Assembly (NCBI RefSeq): GCF_030913365.1
Contig: NZ_CP133160.1
Span: 1,488,001 to 1,552,000, forward strand
Length of the DNA: 64,000 nt
Origin: Stenotrophomonas sp. 24(2023)
GTDB taxonomy: Bacteria; Pseudomonadota; Gammaproteobacteria; Xanthomonadales; Xanthomonadaceae
Direction: 5' to 3'
Within the stretch, counting starts at the first letter, position 1, and every line of letters begins with the position of its first letter. This document shows positions 26,724 to 37,232 of this stretch, one piece after another. The position numbers and the translations under genes were made by a program. Under the pieces are notes generated by a model. It was not told the DNA's origin, did no database searches, and was given only the letters and a program-made list of their open reading frames with translations.

Positions 26724-28022
26724 TCAGCGGTAGTTGTTGCGCAGGCCGTTCCAGCACTGCTGGTAGTCGCCCTGCCGGTGCGCGGCGGCCAATGCCTGTG
26801 CGCTCGGGCGGATCACGGCGCGGGTCTCGAACATGAAGGCCATCGTGTCCTTGATCACGTCCGGCCGGGACAGGTCTGCATTCGATGCCTTGTCGAAGGT
26901 CGGTGCGTCCGGGCCATGGCCGCTCATGCAGTTGTGCAGCGACGCCCCCCCGGGCACGAAGCCTTCGGCCTTGGCATCGTAGGCACCGTGCACCAGGCCC
27001 ATGAACTCGCTGGCGATATTGCGGTGGAACCACGGCGGGCGGAACGTGTCCTGCGCCACCAGCCAGCGCGGCGGGAAGATGGCGAAATCCATGTTGCTGG
27101 TGCCGGGTGTGTCGCTGGGCGAATGCAGCACCAGGAAGATCGACGGATCCGGATGGTCGTGGCTGATCGAGCCGATGGTGTTGAACCGGCGCAGGTCATA
27201 GCGGTACGGCGCGTAGTTGCCGTGCCAGCCCACCACGTCCAGCGGCGAGTGGTCGATCGGCGCACGCCACAGGCGTCCCTCGAACTTGGCGATCAGCTCG
27301 AAATCACCGTCGACATCCTCGAACGCCGCATGCGGGGTCTCGAAGTCGCGCGGATTGGCCAGGCCGTTGGCGCCGATCGGGCCCAGGTCGGGCAGCTTCA
27401 GCAGGGCGCCGTAGTTCTCGCAGATGTAGCCGCGGCTGGGGCCGTCGGGCAGCTCCACGCGGAAGCGCACGCCCCGCGGGATGACCGCGATCTGCTGCGG
27501 CTCGATCTCGACCACGCCCATTTCGGTCAGCAGGCGCAGCGCGCCCAGCTGCGGCACGATCAGCAGTTCGCCGTCGGCGCTGTAGAAGTAGCGGCCCACC
27601 ATGTCCCGGTTGGCGGCATACAAGTGGATGCCGACGCCGGCATGCGCATCCGGGGCGCCATTGCCGCCCATGGTGTACAGGCCTTCGACGAAGTCGGTCG
27701 GCAGTTCCGGCAGCGGCAGCGGGCTCCAGCGCAGCTGGTTGGGCGAGGCCGGCTGCGCGCCGAAATCGCACTGCAGCTGCGACTGCGCGAACGGGGTGAA
27801 CTCACCGTGGGTCACCGCCGGGCGGATGCGGTACAGCCAGCTGCGACGGTTGTGGCCGCGCGGCGCGGTGAAGGCAGTGCCGGACAGCTGTTCGGCGTAC
27901 AGGCCGTGGGCCACTTTCTGCGGTGAATTGCGGCCGATCGGCAGCGTGCCGGGCACGGCTTCGGTGGCGAACTCGTTGCCGAAGCCGGTCTGGTAGCCAC
28001 GGGCGGTGATGGACGAGGACAT
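26724..28022 (-). CDS. hmgA: Homogentisate 1,2-dioxygenase
   Basis: This 432-residue enzyme opens the homogentisate ring to maleylacetoacetate, the second step of the homogentisate pathway for tyrosine and phenylalanine. The iron ligands lie in the [18 protein letters not shown] segment (His, Glu) and the [10 protein letters not shown] region follows. The N-terminus ([20 protein letters not shown]) is family-typical. The ATG with GGAG upstream gives 432 residues; earlier starts add unrelated sequence. It follows hppD by about 117 nt and both are probably co-transcribed. Confidence 0.97.
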   Translation of the reverse strand: MSSSITARGYQTGFGNEFATEAVPGTLPIGRNSPQKVAHGLYAEQLSGTAFTAPRGHNRRSWLYRIRPAVTHGEFTPFAQSQLQCDFGAQPASPNQLRWSPLPLPELPTDFVEGLYTMGGNGAPDAHAGVGIHLYAANRDMVGRYFYSADGELLIVPQLGALRLLTEMGVVEIEPQQIAVIPRGVRFRVELPDGPSRGYICENYGALLKLPDLGPIGANGLANPRDFETPHAAFEDVDGDFELIAKFEGRLWRAPIDHSPLDVVGWHGNYAPYRYDLRRFNTIGSISHDHPDPSIFLVLHSPSDTPGTSNMDFAIFPPRWLVAQDTFRPPWFHRNIASEFMGLVHGAYDAKAEGFVPGGASLHNCMSGHGPDAPTFDKASNADLSRPDVIKDTMAFMFETRAVIRPSAQALAAAHRQGDYQQCWNGLRNNYR

Positions 28023-28139
28023 GGGGGAACTCCTGGAAGCGCCAGCCAGCGGCCAGCCGCGCCAATGGGACGGTACCGGAACGGAACAGCGCCGGGCAGT
28101 GCCCGGCGCCACCGGGCGGCCGCAGCCGCCCACCACACG

Positions 28140-29252
28140 TTACAGCACGCCGCGGCGCATCTGGTCGCGCTCGATGCTCTCGAACAGCGCGGTGAAGTTG
28201 CCTTCGCCGAAACCTTCGTTGCCCTTGCGCTGGATGATCTCGAAGAAGATCGGGCCGATGCAGTTCTGGGTGAAGATCTGCAGCAGCTTGCGCTGGTGGG
28301 TTTCCGGGTCGGCGTCGATCAGGATCTTGTTCTTCGCCAGGCGCGGCACGTCTTCACCGTGGTTCGGCACGCGCTGGTCGATCACGTCGAAGTAGGTCTC
28401 CGGCGTGTCGAGGAAGGCCACGCCCTGGGCGCGCATCGCTTCGACGGTGTCGTAGATGTTCTCGGTGAAGCAGGCGATGTGCTGGATGCCTTCGCCCTTG
28501 TACGCGTCCAGGTACTCGTTGATCTGGCTCTTCGGGTCGGACGATTCGTTCAGCGGGATGCGCACGATGCCGTCCGGCGCAGTCATCGCCTTGGACACCA
28601 GACCGGTCTTGAGGCCCTTGATGTCGAAGTAGCGGATCTCGCGGAAGTTGAACAGGCGCTCGTAGTAGTCCGACCACTGCTGCATGTTGCCGAAGTACAG
28701 GTTGTGGGTCAGGTGGTCGATGAAGGTCAGCCCGAAGCCGAACGGGCGCAGGTCGGCGCCGTCGATGCGTTCGTAGTCGCCGTCATAGATGCTGCCGGCC
28801 GCGCCGTAGCGGTCCACCAGGTACAGCATGCAATCGCCGATGCCCTTGATGACCGGCGCGTTGACGGCCTTGCTGTCCGGCTTGAAGTCGATGGCCTGCG
28901 CACCATTGCCCAGGGCAGTCTGGAACACTTCCTCACCGCCCTTCTTGAAGCGGATGGCGAAGCCGCAGGCACACGGACCGTGCTTTTCGGCGAAGTCGGC
29001 GGCGAACGAATCGGGGTCTTCATTGACCAGGAAGTTGACGTCGCCCTGGCGATAGACGGTAATCGGACGCTGCTTGTGCTTGAGCACGGCGGTAAAGCCC
29101 ATGCTGCGGAAGTAGTCGTGCAGTTCCTGGCCCCGGCCGACGGGGGCGGCGAATTCGACGAACTCGAATCCGTCGATGCCCATCGGGTTTTCGAAGGTGG
29201 TGACCTGCATGCCCGGGTTGGGGTGGCTGGGGCTATGGACGGCGGTATTCAT
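28140..29252 (-). CDS. hppD: 4-Hydroxyphenylpyruvate dioxygenase
   Basis: This 370-residue enzyme converts 4-hydroxyphenylpyruvate to homogentisate. It has two VOC-type halves; the iron ligands are the first His in FIDHLTHNLYFGNM, the second in IQHIACFTENIY, and the Glu in FFEIIQRKGNEGFGEGNF. The gene heads the hppD-hmgA unit and has a good promoter facing the divergent MarR gene. Homogentisate can also be oxidised to brown pyomelanin if HmgA is limiting. Confidence 0.97.
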   Translation of the reverse strand: MNTAVHSPSHPNPGMQVTTFENPMGIDGFEFVEFAAPVGRGQELHDYFRSMGFTAVLKHKQRPITVYRQGDVNFLVNEDPDSFAADFAEKHGPCACGFAIRFKKGGEEVFQTALGNGAQAIDFKPDSKAVNAPVIKGIGDCMLYLVDRYGAAGSIYDGDYERIDGADLRPFGFGLTFIDHLTHNLYFGNMQQWSDYYERLFNFREIRYFDIKGLKTGLVSKAMTAPDGIVRIPLNESSDPKSQINEYLDAYKGEGIQHIACFTENIYDTVEAMRAQGVAFLDTPETYFDVIDQRVPNHGEDVPRLAKNKILIDADPETHQRKLLQIFTQNCIGPIFFEIIQRKGNEGFGEGNFTALFESIERDQMRRGVL

Positions 29253-29341
29253 GGCGCTGGCTCCGGGAGGGGGACCGCATCGGCACAAACCAGGTGCGGG
29301 CAGAGGGCAGACCCGCGAGAATGCAGGGTCCGTAATGAGTG

Positions 29342-29370
29342 TTTATAGTTACAACTGAAACCACCAGCAA
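29342..29370 (-). promoter_or_regulatory. hppD promoter with palindrome in the spacer
   Basis: On the minus strand TTGCTG (29365-29370) and TATAAA (29342-29347) are separated by 17 bp. The palindrome AGTT-AC-AACT (29347-29356) lies in the spacer next to the -10 and also overlaps a TATAGT -10-like element (29344-29349) for the divergent MarR gene. One bound repressor could therefore control both. Confidence 0.5.
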
Positions 29371-29383
29371 GGTGCACCGCAGC

Positions 29384-29878
29384 ATGAGCCCAGCCGATCC
29401 CGCCACCACCAGTGTCCGTGCCTCCCACGTCCTGCTCGATCTGGAGCAGTTCCTGCCCTATCGGCTGAGCGTCCTGTCCAACCGGGTCAGCGGCAATATC
29501 GCCAAGCTGTATGGCGATCGTTACGGCCTGGCCATTCCCGAGTGGCGGGTGATCACCATCCTGGCCCTGTACCCGGGCTCGTCGGCCAGCGAGGTCTCCG
29601 ACCGCACGGCGATGGACAAGGTGGCGGTCAGCCGGGCGGTGGCGCGGCTGCTGGAACGCGGCTTCATCAAGCGCGAAACCCACGGCGATGACCGCCGCCG
29701 CTCGGTGCTGGCACTGTCCGCGGCCGGCTTCGAGGTATACGAGACCATCGCCCCGATGGTGATCGAGATCACCCGCAAGCTGATGTCGGTGCTGAGCGAA
29801 GAAGAAGAGCAGCTGCTGGAAACGCTGATCCTGCGCCTGGCCGGGGAAGGCCTGCAGCGCATGGGCGAAGGGGTCTAG
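29384..29878 (+). CDS. MarR-family transcriptional regulator
   Basis: This 164-residue protein has the MarR winged helix: LSVLSNRVSGNIAKLYGDRYGL, the recognition region SDRTAMDKVAVSRAVARLLERGFIKRE (in two parts) and the wing DDRRRSVLALS. It is divergent from hppD-hmgA across a 131-nt gap holding a palindrome, so it is the likely local repressor of tyrosine/homogentisate degradation, possibly released by homogentisate or a related aromatic. The ligand is an inference from location only. Confidence 0.88.
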   Translation: MSPADPATTSVRASHVLLDLEQFLPYRLSVLSNRVSGNIAKLYGDRYGLAIPEWRVITILALYPGSSASEVSDRTAMDKVAVSRAVARLLERGFIKRETHGDDRRRSVLALSAAGFEVYETIAPMVIEITRKLMSVLSEEEEQLLETLILRLAGEGLQRMGEGV

Positions 29879-29902
29879 GCCTCCGCATCGGAGGCCCTCA
29901 CC

Positions 29903-31045
29903 TCAGCTCAGATGCTTGCGCCGTGCGAACACCCACGGCACTGCCAGCGCGGCGATGGCGCCGCCGGCAAAGCCCAGCGAGGCCGCCACGGTCGCCGCTT
30001 CCACCGATCCCGGCAGCGCCAGCGCGGCGGTGACCAGCAGCAACGAGGGCAGACCCACGAAGGTGCCCAGGAAGAAGTGCCAGCGCGGCACCCAGGTGCG
30101 CAGCTGCAGCAGGCCGACCGGTTGCCAGGCTTCGCCGGCGGCATCGTCGGCGATCTTGGCCATCACCTTGCCCAGGTCCACTTCCGGCACGGTACGGCCC
30201 AGCCGCGCGGTCGCCAGCGCCTGCGCCACGTCCTCCACTGGTGGGTAGCTGGACGGCCAGGCCGTCGGCGCGGGCACGCCATAGGCATTGAGCAGCGGCA
30301 GGGTCAGCCAGGGCGCCACCAGCGCGCGCAGCTTGCGACGGCCCTGCACGCACCAGATCTGCGGCTGGCCATGGGCGGTCACCGCATACAGCGCCAGGTC
30401 CTCGGCCGCCGGATACCCCAGCATGGTCACCCGCGCCGCCAGGCTGTCGCGGCCCACCGCGCGCAGGAAACCAGGGCGCGTGCGCCCTTCCTGCATCCAG
30501 GCCAGGCCCAGCGCGCCGACCAGATAAGCCTCGGCCGGATCCTTGGTACCGGCCGTGGCGCGCTCGTCACTGGCCAGGAACCAGGCCAGCGACTTCGGTT
30601 CGGCCACGTCCTGCAGACCCCAACGGCTGTTGTCGCCCAGCACGTGCCGCACCGGCAGGCGCACCGGCGCGGTCTCGCCACGCGCGGCCGGCTGCAGGAA
30701 CGGCAGCACGCTCTGCACGAAGCCGCCCAGGTCGATCGCCCGTGCACCGCTGCCCTGCTGCCACTCGGCCGGCAACAGCCCCCCCAACCGGCCTTCCTGG
30801 GCCAGCGCATCGAGCCGTTCCTTCTGTTCCACCAGCCGCTGCACGGCCGCCCGCAGCAACCCGTTGTCCGGCAGTGCCACGCTGGGCAGGCGGTACTGCG
30901 GCGCCTCGTCGGGCGTGTCCTGGCCAACCCCATGGTCATCCAGCAGCGCATCCACCGGCGGCAGGGTCACCGCCTCATCGGTGCCACCGGCAGCGGGGGC
31001 ATCGTGTGCATCAGCAGGCAGGGCGTGCGCGGGGTCGGCGTGCAT
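29903..31045 (-). CDS. Hypothetical membrane-anchored protein
   Basis: This 380-residue protein has a long hydrophilic N-terminal part rich in Asp, Pro and Leu and ends in two transmembrane helices (about residues 322-345 and 351-374) followed by a basic tail ARRKHLS, which suggests an anchored cytosolic domain. Several Trp-rich stretches (NSRWGLQDV, PKSLAWFLASDE, GQPQIWCVQGRRKLRALVAPW) may mark a folded domain, but I recognise no family. It stands alone between the MarR gene and the thioredoxin-like lipoprotein. Confidence 0.7.
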   Translation of the reverse strand: MHADPAHALPADAHDAPAAGGTDEAVTLPPVDALLDDHGVGQDTPDEAPQYRLPSVALPDNGLLRAAVQRLVEQKERLDALAQEGRLGGLLPAEWQQGSGARAIDLGGFVQSVLPFLQPAARGETAPVRLPVRHVLGDNSRWGLQDVAEPKSLAWFLASDERATAGTKDPAEAYLVGALGLAWMQEGRTRPGFLRAVGRDSLAARVTMLGYPAAEDLALYAVTAHGQPQIWCVQGRRKLRALVAPWLTLPLLNAYGVPAPTAWPSSYPPVEDVAQALATARLGRTVPEVDLGKVMAKIADDAAGEAWQPVGLLQLRTWVPRWHFFLGTFVGLPSLLLVTAALALPGSVEAATVAASLGFAGGAIAALAVPWVFARRKHLS

Positions 31046-31193
31046 GGGCGCTCCGGTTGGGGCGCCGGGCATCGGCGCGCAGTGAGGTCCTTGCCGGTAG
31101 CGGCGCGCGCGCGATGAAATTGAGGCAGCGATTCAGGGAATGTGACCGCACCCGCAGTAGCGCCCGCCCCTATCGGTCGGGTGTGGCCCGGCG

Positions 31194-31793
31194 CTACCGG
31201 GCCGGCGCCCACTGCTTGAGGAAGGCGCTGATCCGCGCGGGCTGGAACGCTTCGCCCCGGCGCAGCCCGGTGGTGGGCTGTGACACCAGCAGGCCGCCGT
31301 CGGCGCCGAGTACCAGCAGATAGGGGTAATCGCGCTCCATCACCGGGAACTGGGTGAAGAAGGCACTGTTGGGCTGTTCGTCGCTGGCGTTGACCTTCAC
31401 CCACACGTAGTGGGCATCGCGGAAGCGGCGCAGGTCGGCGTTGCCTTCCACGATCGCATCGAGCGCATGGCAACGGTCGCAGGCGGCGTTGCCGACCTCG
31501 AGCAGGATGCGCTTGTTGCCGCGCTGGGCTTCCACCTTGGCGGTGGCCAGGTCATCGGCGGGATCGCGGGCCGGGTCGAACTGCGCGCCGAGCCCGGCGA
31601 TGGCGGCGATGTCAGCGGCGGTCGGGGTGTTGCCCGAGGCCACCGGCACGCTGGGATCAGCGGCCGGTGGCTCGGTGGGTCGGGTATCCAGGGGCTGCGT
31701 GGGCTCGGCCGGTGGCGGCGGTGGCGGGTCCGAACAGGCCCCGAGCAGGGTTGCCAGTACCACCCCCATCGCACCACCGAGCTTCATACGCAT
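31194..31793 (-). CDS. Thioredoxin-like lipoprotein
   Basis: This 199-residue protein has a lipoprotein signal (lipobox LGAC, Cys20) and a Pro-rich tether to about residue 55, then a thioredoxin-like fold. The motif NAACDRCHALD (residues near 102-112) gives a CxxC pair in the position of the thioredoxin_7/DUF255 group, and a later PYLLVLGADGGLL strand matches the cis-Pro region. A role in periplasmic thiol or haem-protein maturation is possible but unproven. It is 16 nt past the POT transporter gene, so read-through is possible. Confidence 0.75.
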   Translation of the reverse strand: MRMKLGGAMGVVLATLLGACSDPPPPPPAEPTQPLDTRPTEPPAADPSVPVASGNTPTAADIAAIAGLGAQFDPARDPADDLATAKVEAQRGNKRILLEVGNAACDRCHALDAIVEGNADLRRFRDAHYVWVKVNASDEQPNSAFFTQFPVMERDYPYLLVLGADGGLLVSQPTTGLRRGEAFQPARISAFLKQWAPAR

Positions 31794-31809
31794 GCCGCGG
31801 AGACTCCCG

Positions 31810-33309
<1,500 letters not shown>

Positions 33310-33520
33310 GCGGGATTCCTGGTTCGGTGGATGACAAGCACGTCCGCTGTGCAGTGAAGCAACGCGCGAGGATTACCGACGGAGGCGTTCACGTCAAATA
33401 CACGCCGTTTGAGGCAGGACGCCTCGCGGTCGCTGAACTTGCACCTGTAACGATCCATCCGCCCATGCCACGGGGCCCGGCGGCGGATGCCGGGCCTGGC
33501 TGAATGGGGCCGGCCGGAAA

Positions 33521-34399
33521 TCAGCCCGGGTCGCCCGGGGCCGGCTCGGCGCGCAGGCTGGTGCGCACCTGGAACAGTTCCGGGAAGAAGGTCAGTTCCA
33601 GCGCCTTGGCCAGGAAGCCCACACCGGAGGAGCCGCCAGTGCCGCGCTTGAAGCCGATCACCCGCATCACGGTGCGCATGTGGCGGAACCGCCACAGCTG
33701 GAAGGCGGTTTCCAGGTCCACCAGGTCCTCGCACAGCGCGTATTCGCGCCAGTAGCGGTCGGTGTCCTGGTAGATGCGCTCGAACACCGGCTGCAGGCTG
33801 TCGTCGGCCACGTGCGGCTGGGTCCAGTCGTGGGTTTCATACACCGCCGGGACGGCGTGGCCGAAACGGGCCAGGTACTTCAGGAATTCCTCGTACAGGC
33901 TCGGCGCTTCCAGCACGGTGCGCAGCTGTGCCTGCCCGGCCGGGTCATGCTCGAACACCTGCAGCATCTGCGCGTTCTTGTTGCCCAGCAGGAACTCGAT
34001 GTAGCGGTACTGCAGCGACTGGAAGCCCGAGGACGGGCCCAGCACGTCGCGGAAGCCCATGTACTCGGAGGGCGTCAGCGTTTCCAGCACCGACCACTGC
34101 TCGGTCAGCTGGCGCAGCACCTGCTTGCTGCGCGCCAGCACCTTGCGGCACTGCCAGACTTCATCGCGCTGCAGGAAGCCGATCGCGGCGCGCAGTTCGT
34201 GGCCCAGCAGCTTCAGCCACAGCTCGGAGGTCTGGTGCTGGATGATGAACAGCATTTCGTCGTGGTGCGGCGGGCTCGACAGGGGCTGCTGCGCGGTCAG
34301 CAGCTGGTCCAGCCGCAGGTAGCCGCCATAGGTCAGCCGGCCCTGCAGGTCGGTGTGGATACCGGCTTCGAGATCGCGTTGGTTGTTGTCGACAGACAT
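33521..34399 (-). CDS. kynA: Tryptophan 2,3-dioxygenase
   Basis: This 292-residue haem enzyme opens the indole ring of tryptophan to N-formylkynurenine, the first step of the kynurenine path. The substrate segment [12 protein letters not shown], the [19 protein letters not shown] helix, the His/Phe haem pocket, and the C-terminal [20 protein letters not shown] segment with the proximal His are present. The start at MSVDNN gives the usual length. Other kynurenine genes are not in the window. Confidence 0.96.
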   Translation of the reverse strand: MSVDNNQRDLEAGIHTDLQGRLTYGGYLRLDQLLTAQQPLSSPPHHDEMLFIIQHQTSELWLKLLGHELRAAIGFLQRDEVWQCRKVLARSKQVLRQLTEQWSVLETLTPSEYMGFRDVLGPSSGFQSLQYRYIEFLLGNKNAQMLQVFEHDPAGQAQLRTVLEAPSLYEEFLKYLARFGHAVPAVYETHDWTQPHVADDSLQPVFERIYQDTDRYWREYALCEDLVDLETAFQLWRFRHMRTVMRVIGFKRGTGGSSGVGFLAKALELTFFPELFQVRTSLRAEPAPGDPG

Positions 34400-34734
34400 G
34401 GCAGGGACCGGATCAGGGGCGGCAAGGGTAGCGCAGTGGCCCCCGGCCCGCGCGGCCGCCTGCATACGCTCCCGTGTGGACCGGCGGCCGGTGGGGCTGT
34501 GGAACCGCGCCTGCGCGTGGAACCGTTTGCCCCGTTCCACCGGCAGTCAGCCAAAGGCGTATTCTGATGCTTTGCAGCAACGACTGAATACGTTGCTGTT
34601 ATTGGCCCCCCAGCCGTCGCCAGGGGTACAAAGGGGAATCGCCGTGTTGCGCCGCAGGAAGGCTATCTCGTACGCCTTCTTTAACATGGCGATTCATATC
34701 ATTTGTAACTTCTCTGTCGAAGGTGCAGTACGCA
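34400..34734. other. Intergenic region between kynA and pdhA
   Basis: This 335-bp divergent region should carry both promoters. It has a small hairpin AGCAACG/CGTTGCT (34576-34597) and turns notably less GC-rich in the last 70 bp before pdhA. No gene is supported. Confidence 0.45.
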
Positions 34735-35817
34735 ATGACGGTTGCCGCTGAGTTCAAGATCGAATACCTGCAGTACCTGGACGCGGACGGCACGCTCGTC
34801 CGTGACGACCTGCCCGCGTCGCTGCGCGACCCCAAGGTCCTGGTACCGCTGTTCAAGCAGATGCTGTACGTGCGTACGTTCGACAGCAAATCCATCGCGC
34901 TGCAGCGCACCGGCAAGCTGGGCACCTACGCGGCCTGCCTGGGCCACGAGGCCGCGCATGTCGGCATCGGTGCGGCCATGCACGCCGGCGATGTGTTCGC
35001 GCCCAGCTACCGCGAATACGGGGCGATGTTCATGCGCGGCGTGCGCCCGTACGACGTGCTGATGTACTGGGGCGGCGACGAACGCGGCAACGACTACACC
35101 GGCAACGCGGTGAAGGACTTCCCGTTCTGCGTGCCGATTTCCACCCAGTGCCTGCATGCCGCCGGTGCGGCGCTGAAGTTCAAGCTCAACAACGAGAAGC
35201 AGATCGCGGTGGCGGTGTGCGGCGACGGCGGCAGTTCCAAGACCGACTTCTACGCCGCCTTGAATTCCGCCGGTGCCTACAAGCTTCCGCTGATCCTGTG
35301 CATCGTCAACAACGGCTGGGCCATCTCGGTGCCGCGCTCGGCGCAGACCGGCGCCGAAACCCTGGCCCAGAAGGGCCTGGCCGGCGGCCTGCACTGCCTG
35401 CAGGTGGACGGCAACGACCTGATCGCCGTGCTGGCGGCGATGGAGCAGGCGCGTGAGCGCGGCCTGGCCGGCGAAGGCGGCACGGTGCTGGAACTGATGA
35501 CCTACCGCCTGTCCGACCACACCACCGCCGACGACGCCCGCCGCTACCGCGACGACGCCGAGGTGAAGGACGCCTGGACCCGTGAGCCGATGCTGCGCCT
35601 GCGCAAGTACCTCACCGCCCAGGGCGTGTGGAGCGAAGAAGAAGAAAAGGCCTGGGTGGAGCAGTGCGCCGCCCGCGTGGACGAGGAAGTGAACCAGTAC
35701 CTCAACACCCCGGTGCAGCCGGTCGAGGCGATGTTCGATTACCTCTACGCCGATCCGCCGCCGGACCTGCTGGCACAGCGCGCGGCCGCCATCGCCCTGG
35801 AGCAGCGCCATGGATGA
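34735..35817 (+). CDS. pdhA: 2-Oxoacid (pyruvate) dehydrogenase E1 alpha subunit
   Basis: This 360-residue ThDP-dependent subunit has the GDGGSSKTDFYAALN thiamine-diphosphate motif (about residues 163-177), the LGHEAAHVGI helix, the phosphorylation-loop region TYRLSDHTTADDARRYRD, and NNGWAISVPRS. It resembles the alpha2-beta2 type dehydrogenases (pyruvate or branched-chain); Xanthomonadaceae copies are usually called pdhA. GAAGGTG precedes the ATG. It is the first gene of an E1alpha - E1beta - SH3 - E2 operon; no E3 gene is close by. Confidence 0.85.
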   Translation: MTVAAEFKIEYLQYLDADGTLVRDDLPASLRDPKVLVPLFKQMLYVRTFDSKSIALQRTGKLGTYAACLGHEAAHVGIGAAMHAGDVFAPSYREYGAMFMRGVRPYDVLMYWGGDERGNDYTGNAVKDFPFCVPISTQCLHAAGAALKFKLNNEKQIAVAVCGDGGSSKTDFYAALNSAGAYKLPLILCIVNNGWAISVPRSAQTGAETLAQKGLAGGLHCLQVDGNDLIAVLAAMEQARERGLAGEGGTVLELMTYRLSDHTTADDARRYRDDAEVKDAWTREPMLRLRKYLTAQGVWSEEEEKAWVEQCAARVDEEVNQYLNTPVQPVEAMFDYLYADPPPDLLAQRAAAIALEQRHG

Positions 35818-36877
35818 GATCAAGAGCAGCAGCCCCTCGTCCCAGGCCAGTGCCGCCGACAGCGCCGCTGTCGCCGGTGGAGATACCGCAATGACCGCTA
35901 CCCCCATCACCCTGATCGAAGCCATCACCCAGGCCCTGGCCTGGGAGCTGGAACACGACCCGTCGGTGCTGGTGCTGGGTGAGGACGTGGGCGTCAACGG
36001 CGGCGTGTTCCGCGCCACCGCCGGCCTGCAGCAGCGCTTCGGCGCACAGCGCATCCTCGATACCCCGCTGGATGAAACCACCATCGCCGGCCTGACCGTC
36101 GGCCTGGCCGCGCAGGGCATGAAGCCGGTGGCCGAAGCGCAGTTCGACGGCTTCGTCTACCCGATGGTCGACCACATCATCTGCCACGCCGCACGCCTGC
36201 GTACCCGCACCCGTGGCCGCCTGCACTGCCCGATGGTGCTGCGCGTGCCGTGGGGCGGTGGCATCCGCGCGCCGGAACACCACAGCGAAGCCAACGAATC
36301 GATCTTCACCAACGTGCCGGGCCTGCGCGTGGTGCTGCCGTCCAGCCCGCAGCGTGCCTATGGCCTGCTGCTGGCCGCCATGCGCGATCCCGACCCGGTG
36401 ATCTACATGGAGCCCAAGCGCATCTACCGCCAGTACAAGGAAGTGGTCGCCAACGATGGCGAAGCACTGCCGCTGGACGTGTGCTTCGTGCTGCGTGATG
36501 GCACCGACGTCACCCTGGTGGCCTGGGGCGCGCAGGTGAAGGAAGCCCTGGAAGCGGCCGACAAGCTGGCCGGCGAAGGCATCAGTGCCGAAGTCATCGA
36601 CGTGGCCACGCTGCGCCCGCTGGACTTTGCCACCATCGCCGAATCGGTGGCCAAGACCGGCCGCTGCGTGATCGTGCAGGAGGCCCCGAAGACCGCGGGC
36701 TTCGGCGCGGAAATCGCCGCGCGTCTGGCCGAGGAATCGATGTACGACCTGCTGGCCCCGGTCGAGCGCGTGACCGGTTACGACACCCACATTCCGCTGT
36801 TCCGGCTGGAGATGAAGTACCTGCCGAGCGTGGAACGGATCGTGACCGCGGCCAAGCGCGCGGTGGCGGCAGGCTGA
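35810..36877 (+). CDS. pdhB: 2-Oxoacid (pyruvate) dehydrogenase E1 beta subunit
   Basis: This 355-residue subunit has the TLIEAITQALAWELE and VLVLGEDVGVNGGVFRATAGL segments, the PVAEAQFDGFVYPMVDHI loop, and the C-terminal transketolase domain (DVTLVAWGAQVKEALEAAD, EVIDVATLRPLD). The first ATG overlaps pdhA by eight bases and has GGAG upstream; a second ATG at 35891 (GGTGGAGA before it) would drop a low-complexity Ser/Ala leader of 27 residues and give a more usual 328-residue protein. I cannot choose with certainty. Confidence 0.85.
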   Translation: MDEIKSSSPSSQASAADSAAVAGGDTAMTATPITLIEAITQALAWELEHDPSVLVLGEDVGVNGGVFRATAGLQQRFGAQRILDTPLDETTIAGLTVGLAAQGMKPVAEAQFDGFVYPMVDHIICHAARLRTRTRGRLHCPMVLRVPWGGGIRAPEHHSEANESIFTNVPGLRVVLPSSPQRAYGLLLAAMRDPDPVIYMEPKRIYRQYKEVVANDGEALPLDVCFVLRDGTDVTLVAWGAQVKEALEAADKLAGEGISAEVIDVATLRPLDFATIAESVAKTGRCVIVQEAPKTAGFGAEIAARLAEESMYDLLAPVERVTGYDTHIPLFRLEMKYLPSVERIVTAAKRAVAAG

Positions 36878-36878
36878 C

Positions 36879-37232
36879 ATGCGGGCCCGCCTGTTGGGGG
36901 CTTACCGCAGCCAATATCCCAATCCGCTCCGCTTCCGGACCGGCCAGATCGTCGAAGTGGGTGTACGTGACGAGGAATGGCCGGCCTTTGCCTGGGTACG
37001 CACCGATGACGGGCGTGCCGGCTGGGCCCCGGTAGCGTGGTTGCAGCAGCTGGACGATGGCCGCGCAGAGGCCCTGCGCGACTATGACGCCCGCGAGCTG
37101 GATGTGGACAGCGGCGAGATGGTCAAGCTGCATCACGAACATGGTGGGTGGTGGTGGTCCGAGCGCGCCAATGGCGCGACGGGTTGGCTGCCGGCCCACG
37201 AACTGGAACTGCTGGAAGAGAACTGCACATGA
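36879..37232 (+). CDS. Tandem SH3-domain protein in the dehydrogenase operon
   Basis: This 117-residue protein appears to hold two SH3-type beta barrels: a degenerate one (about residues 1-56; RFRTGQIVEVGVRD, GWAPVAWLQ) and a nearly canonical one (about 63-112) with ALRDYDA in place of ALYDY, an acidic RT loop, GGWWW and GWLPAHEL. No signal peptide or membrane segment is seen, so it should be cytosolic. It lies 1 nt after pdhB and its stop overlaps the E2 start, so it is made with the complex. A role in binding or scaffolding the dehydrogenase is an inference. Confidence 0.8.
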   Translation: MRARLLGAYRSQYPNPLRFRTGQIVEVGVRDEEWPAFAWVRTDDGRAGWAPVAWLQQLDDGRAEALRDYDARELDVDSGEMVKLHHEHGGWWWSERANGATGWLPAHELELLEENCT

